From assembly GCA_947458785.1 (NCBI GenBank), contig CANGZU010000005.1:1-46869 (forward strand): a stretch of 46,869 bases of DNA, read 5' to 3'. The notes under the pieces are model-generated. The model did not search any database. It saw only the letters and a list, made by a program, of their open reading frames with translations, and had not been told where the DNA came from. Source of the stretch: Ignavibacteria bacterium. GTDB lineage: Bacteria > Bacteroidota > Ignavibacteria > Kapaibacteriales > Kapaibacteriaceae. Below are positions 43,972 through 46,869 of this stretch, piece by piece. The translations under genes and the position numbers were made by a program. Each line of letters begins with the position of its first letter. The stretch's first letter is position 1.

Positions 43972-44013
43972 ACTCTCCACTCTCCACTCTCGACTCTCCA
44001 CTCTCCACTCTTT
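43972..44013. repeat. Heptanucleotide tandem repeat, six ACTCTCC units
   Basis: Six contiguous heptamers: ACTCTCC, ACTCTCC, ACTCTCG, ACTCTCC, ACTCTCC, ACTCTTT. They fill the space between a terminator and the ATG of the transporter gene at 44018. The sequence is unrelated to the array at 12791-12868, but the period is the same. Confidence 0.92.
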
Positions 44014-44017
44014 AGTT

Positions 44018-44944
44018 ATGCTCCTCGGTTTTCTTGCCGCTACCGGCACGCTTCTCTCATGGAGCGTTGGTACATATGCGTTTCTTCGAGCATCTCGAAT
44101 CATCGATCCGGGACTGCTCAATCGTGCGCGACTACTGCTGGCAGTATGGGCTACTCTTGCATTGGCGAGCATCACAGGGGGCATATGGCCATGGGTGGTG
44201 GTAACATCAACATCGTTCCATGCATGGTTCTGGTTAGGACTTAGCGGAATTGTAGGACTTACCATTGGCGATCTGTTCGGCTTTACGTCGCTGCGCATTT
44301 TGGGAGCCCGTCGTCAGAGTGTGATTGGAACGCTCGCGCCGGCAGCTGCAGCTGCGAGTGGACTCCTCCTGCTCGATGAGCACATTTCGATCATCGATAT
44401 AGCTGGAATCACCGTTACTCTTGTTGGTGTGATCGTTGCCACATATTCACGTCAGGAACAACACGACGTTGCGAAAGAGGGTTATGGATCATTCACGTTA
44501 GGAGTGATGCTTGCCATCGGTGGTGCAGTTTGCCAAGGTGTTGGACTTGTACTGGCAAAGAATGGGATGATGTCTGCAGACCACCAGCCCCTTATCCAGC
44601 CATTTCATGCAACGTTCTTGCGCATGAGTGTAGGGTTTGCTGCTACGTATCTACTGGATATGCTTCGTCGTGCGCCACATCGCCCCTTGCGCGAAGCCTT
44701 TGCAGAGACATCATCACGCAACGCCATGCTCCTAGGGGCACTCTCAGGTCCGGTGATCGGCGTTACACTCTCTCTCCTAGCCGCGCAGCAATTGCCCGCA
44801 GCGATTGCTCAGACAATCTTCTCACTCGTACCATTCGTGGTGATGATCATCGCCCGAATGGTCTATAAAGAGCCACTTAGGCCGCGAGCTGTTATCGGTG
44901 CGCTTATCAGCGTGGTAGGCGTTCTGATTCTCGTTATGTATTGA
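44018..44944 (+). CDS. EamA/DMT-family transporter
   Basis: 308 residues with ten hydrophobic segments in two EamA repeats (MLLGFLAATGTLLSWSVGTYAF, then LGVMLAIGGAVCQGVGLVLAKNG). The motif near the end of each half (LAPAAAAASGLLLLDEHISI and LVPFVVMIIARMVYKEPLRP) is typical of drug/metabolite exporters. The substrate cannot be told from sequence. ATG 44018 is chosen because an upstream in-frame ATG (43958) would translate the heptamer repeats. There is no convincing Shine-Dalgarno site, as the repeat ends four bases before the ATG. Confidence 0.87.
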   Translation: MLLGFLAATGTLLSWSVGTYAFLRASRIIDPGLLNRARLLLAVWATLALASITGGIWPWVVVTSTSFHAWFWLGLSGIVGLTIGDLFGFTSLRILGARRQSVIGTLAPAAAAASGLLLLDEHISIIDIAGITVTLVGVIVATYSRQEQHDVAKEGYGSFTLGVMLAIGGAVCQGVGLVLAKNGMMSADHQPLIQPFHATFLRMSVGFAATYLLDMLRRAPHRPLREAFAETSSRNAMLLGALSGPVIGVTLSLLAAQQLPAAIAQTIFSLVPFVVMIIARMVYKEPLRPRAVIGALISVVGVLILVMY

Positions 44945-45017
44945 GCGTAAGACACGCTTCGTAGCTTGCGTCTTGCTACTTCACAGACTTTTACACTGAA
45001 CATTTGAAAGCACCATC

Positions 45018-45788
45018 ATGGATACGCGTCTCCTCGAATTAGGTCTACCAGAAATACTTGAAGACCCAGAGCGCCTTGCGCAACTTGACGACGAACAGAT
45101 AGACCTCCTCATCACCATCCGTGATGAAGCCGCTGAGGGACTCGAGCAGGATGAAGAGAATACCGATCTGATCGATTCGGTCTACCTGGCTCACATGACG
45201 CTTTCGTCGGCCCTGTTCCTGCGCGCCATTGCCACGGACATCCCTACCCCACCAGTGCCAGCTCCCCAAGTAGTAGCACGATCATGGTCCGGAGCAGCAC
45301 TCCAGCCATGCAGCGCCGATGCTGTAGCCGATATGCTTGCACCCAAGGCTACGATCGACATGCTCACAAAAGCTGGCCTTCCCGAGCATGCCGAACCCGA
45401 ACTTACGTTTGTAAACCCTCCAACGAAGTTCATCAACGATCTTGAGCTGTCGTCCGACGAAGAAGACGCATCTGCCTCTGAAGACTTCTTCGCAACATTC
45501 TGGAAGATCGCATCTACGGAAGACGGCGATGCAGTCTGCATTGACGAGCGCGCTGATTGCGCAATCGTGCTCCTCGATCGTGAATGGGGCTACTACGCCC
45601 AGCAGTTTGTGAACTCAAGCGTTGCACACTTCGTCCTGTGCCTTGAGGCATGGCGCGCATTCGAGGAGTCGGACAACGACAACCTCGATGAAGCTGTAAC
45701 GAAGCTTGAGCGTGCCCTAGAACGAATCGACCCAGTATCCCTCACTGAAGGGGCTTACTGGGCCGAAATCATTAATGCGATTGATTGA
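45018..45788 (+). CDS. Acidic protein of unknown function
   Basis: 256 residues, strongly acidic, no signal peptide or membrane helix. The N-terminal third is helical (LGLPEILEDPERLAQLDDEQIDLLITIRDE in part). A proline-rich linker (IPTPPVPAPQV) follows at about 78-88, then a segment with ELSSDEEDASASEDF, and a C-terminal globular part (DCAIVLLDREWGYYAQQFVNSS, LECALERIDPVSLTEGAYWAEI-like). I do not recognise the family. The SMI1/KNR4-like or SUKH-like appearance of the last part is only an impression. The gene is convergent with rny, separated by a nested palindrome. Confidence 0.65.
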   Translation: MDTRLLELGLPEILEDPERLAQLDDEQIDLLITIRDEAAEGLEQDEENTDLIDSVYLAHMTLSSALFLRAIATDIPTPPVPAPQVVARSWSGAALQPCSADAVADMLAPKATIDMLTKAGLPEHAEPELTFVNPPTKFINDLELSSDEEDASASEDFFATFWKIASTEDGDAVCIDERADCAIVLLDREWGYYAQQFVNSSVAHFVLCLEAWRAFEESDNDNLDEAVTKLERALERIDPVSLTEGAYWAEIINAID

Positions 45789-45814
45789 TTCTGCGTATCC
45801 TGGGGCGTTATCAC

Positions 45815-45863
45815 GGGCACGATATCACGGGCACGATATATCGTGCCCCTTGATATCGTGCCC
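45815..45863. repeat. Nested perfect palindrome between convergent genes
   Basis: GGGCACGATATC (45815-45826) pairs with GATATCGTGCCC (45852-45863). Inside, GGGCACGATA (45829-45838) pairs with TATCGTGCCC (45839-45848). The left half is two direct copies of CACGGGCACGATAT. The structure lies 26 bases after one stop and 5 bases before the rny stop, so it may act as a bidirectional terminator, although the flanking T-runs are short (ATAATTATTT on the right). Confidence 0.85.
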
Positions 45864-45867
45864 ATAA

Positions 45868-46869
45868 TTATTTCGCAATCGCCACCGACCTGCGCTCGCG
45901 GACTACCGTTACTCTGATCTGACCTGGATATTCCATTTCAGATTCAATACGTCCGGCGATGTCGTTAGCGAGCTGGTCTGCACGCAAGTCATCAATACGA
46001 TCTGGCTCGATGATCACGCGAACTTCCCGTCCTGCTTGGATTGCGAAGGTCTTTGTAACACCATCAAATGATGTTGCAATCTCTTCGAGCTGCTGCAAAC
46101 GCTTGATGTAGTTCTCGAGCGACTCGCGGCGTGCGCCCGGGCGCGCACCGCTGATGGAGTCGGCCGCCTGTACGAGAACAGCGATGGGTGATTCCATTTC
46201 GATATCGTCGTGGTGAGCACCAACGGCATTCACAACGAGCGGATGCTCTTTGTACTTCTTGACGAGATCCATACCCAGCAATGCGTGTGGGCCTTCCAGT
46301 TCGCGGTCAATCACCTTACCAATGTCGTGCAGCAAGCCTGCGCGCTTGGCAAGGCTCACATCAAGGCCAAGTTCGTTAGCCATGATACCGGTCAAGAATC
46401 CAACCTCGATCGAGTGCGCCAACAGGTTCTGTCCGTACGAAGAACGATACTTCATACGGCCGATATAGCGGACCATCTCTGGATGGATGTTGTGAATACC
46501 AAGCTCCATGAGGGCGTTCTCGCCAACACGAACGATCTCTTCTTCGAGTTCCTTGCGAACCTTTTCAACAACCTCTTCGATACGTGCCGGGTGGATACGT
46601 CCATCGCCCATGAGGCGCTCGAGTGAAACTCGTGCAACTTCACGGCGGAACGGATCAAAGCCAGAGATAACAACTGCCTCTGGAGTATCATCGATGATGA
46701 GGTCAATACCAGTAGCTGCCTCGAACGCACGAATGTTGCGTCCTTCGCGGCCAATGATACGCCCCTTCATTTCTTCTGATTGCAGGTTCACAACAGATAC
46801 TGTCGACTCAACGCAGTGGTCGGATGCCGTGCGCTGAATGGCCATCAGGACGATGCGCTGTGCTTCCTT
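45868..46869 (-). CDS. rny: Ribonuclease Y, 5' end cut by window edge
   Basis: The minus-strand frame is open past the window edge ([13 protein letters not shown] continues upstream of the ATG at 46845), so the N-terminal membrane anchor and coiled coil are missing. Seen are the KH domain ([28 protein letters not shown] in part, [14 protein letters not shown]) and the HD domain with metal ligands in [24 protein letters not shown] and VGAHHDDIE. It ends [16 protein letters not shown]. RNase Y starts mRNA decay at the inner membrane in many bacteria. Confidence 0.96.
   Translation of the reverse strand, partial: KEAQRIVLMAIQRTASDHCVESTVSVVNLQSEEMKGRIIGREGRNIRAFEAATGIDLIIDDTPEAVVISGFDPFRREVARVSLERLMGDGRIHPARIEEVVEKVRKELEEEIVRVGENALMELGIHNIHPEMVRYIGRMKYRSSYGQNLLAHSIEVGFLTGIMANELGLDVSLAKRAGLLHDIGKVIDRELEGPHALLGMDLVKKYKEHPLVVNAVGAHHDDIEMESPIAVLVQAADSISGARPGARRESLENYIKRLQQLEEIATSFDGVTKTFAIQAGREVRVIIEPDRIDDLRADQLANDIAGRIESEMEYPGQIRVTVVRERRSVAIAK

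Noticed and set aside
44945-44980. Terminator after the DMT transporter
   Set aside because: AAGAC/GTCTT can pair only with a bulge and there is no T-run. It is too weak to annotate.

Overview
The window is a gene-dense bacterial chromosome segment with no gap between genes longer than about 180 bases. Several marks point to the Bacteroidota/Chlorobiota (FCB) group. There is a large secreted protein with a type IX secretion (Por) C-terminal tail, a fused LpxC-FabZ gene, a GWxTD-domain protein, a CrtC-type carotenoid hydratase homologue next to a carotenoid-type glycosyltransferase, and several promoters with the Bacteroidota -7 box TAnnTTTG. I would guess a Chlorobiota/Ignavibacteria/Kapabacteria-like lineage. 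That placement is inference from gene content, not a phylogenetic result. Outer-membrane assembly and lipid A genes show a Gram-negative envelope.

Layout. 1-2567 (minus): tRNA-Ser(GGA), a LytR_C-domain protein, rsfS and argS (running off the left edge) form one apparent unit read from a TAnnTTTG promoter. 2698-8504 (plus): a Tat-signal LD-carboxypeptidase, then a 1572-residue von Willebrand A / choice-of-anchor surface protein, closed by a strong hairpin terminator. 8608-12790 (plus): class I fructose-bisphosphate aldolase, an MdlA-like half ABC exporter and cystathionine beta-synthase, with overlapping stop/start codons. 12791-12868: heptanucleotide tandem repeats. 12870-17156 (minus): a FabI/FabL-like reductase with its own promoter, and an operon of CrtC-like hydratase, MutL and CpcT/CpeT-like protein. 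17219-18786 (plus): a GT2 glycosyltransferase and a small membrane protein, divergent from the CrtC-like gene. 18787-23349 (minus): ispF, a sensor kinase, ruvX and a GWxTD protein, all overlapping by 4 bp. 23392-24806 (plus): xseA-xseB. 24803-26472 (minus): plsY-gpsA. 26586-29557 (plus): a half-length ClpB (M-domain plus second AAA+ module only) translationally coupled to an exported VWA-OmpA-SPOR protein. 29566-33943 (minus): ychF, a VOC-like protein, a HAD phosphatase, queG and trxB. 34014-42655 (minus): an envelope-biogenesis cluster of uppS, bamA, two OmpH/Skp chaperones, lpxD, lpxC-fabZ, lpxA and a small beta-barrel protein. 42832-45788 (plus): HU, a TPR protein, a 31-residue bS22/mS38-like ribosomal peptide, a DMT transporter and an acidic protein of unknown function. 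45815-45863: a nested palindrome. 45868-46869 (minus): ribonuclease Y, running off the right edge.

Most of the content is housekeeping. The observations I would look at first are: the half-ClpB gene coupled to an exported VWA protein; a MutL whose endonuclease motifs are all degenerate although the ATPase motifs are intact; a CpcT/CpeT-family protein co-transcribed with mutL and a CrtC-like gene beside a glycosyltransferase; two intergenic heptanucleotide tandem repeats of different sequence but the same period; and the nested palindrome between convergent genes. I did not find a self-contained, obviously new defence or mobile system, and there are no CRISPR arrays, transposases, integrases or rRNA genes.
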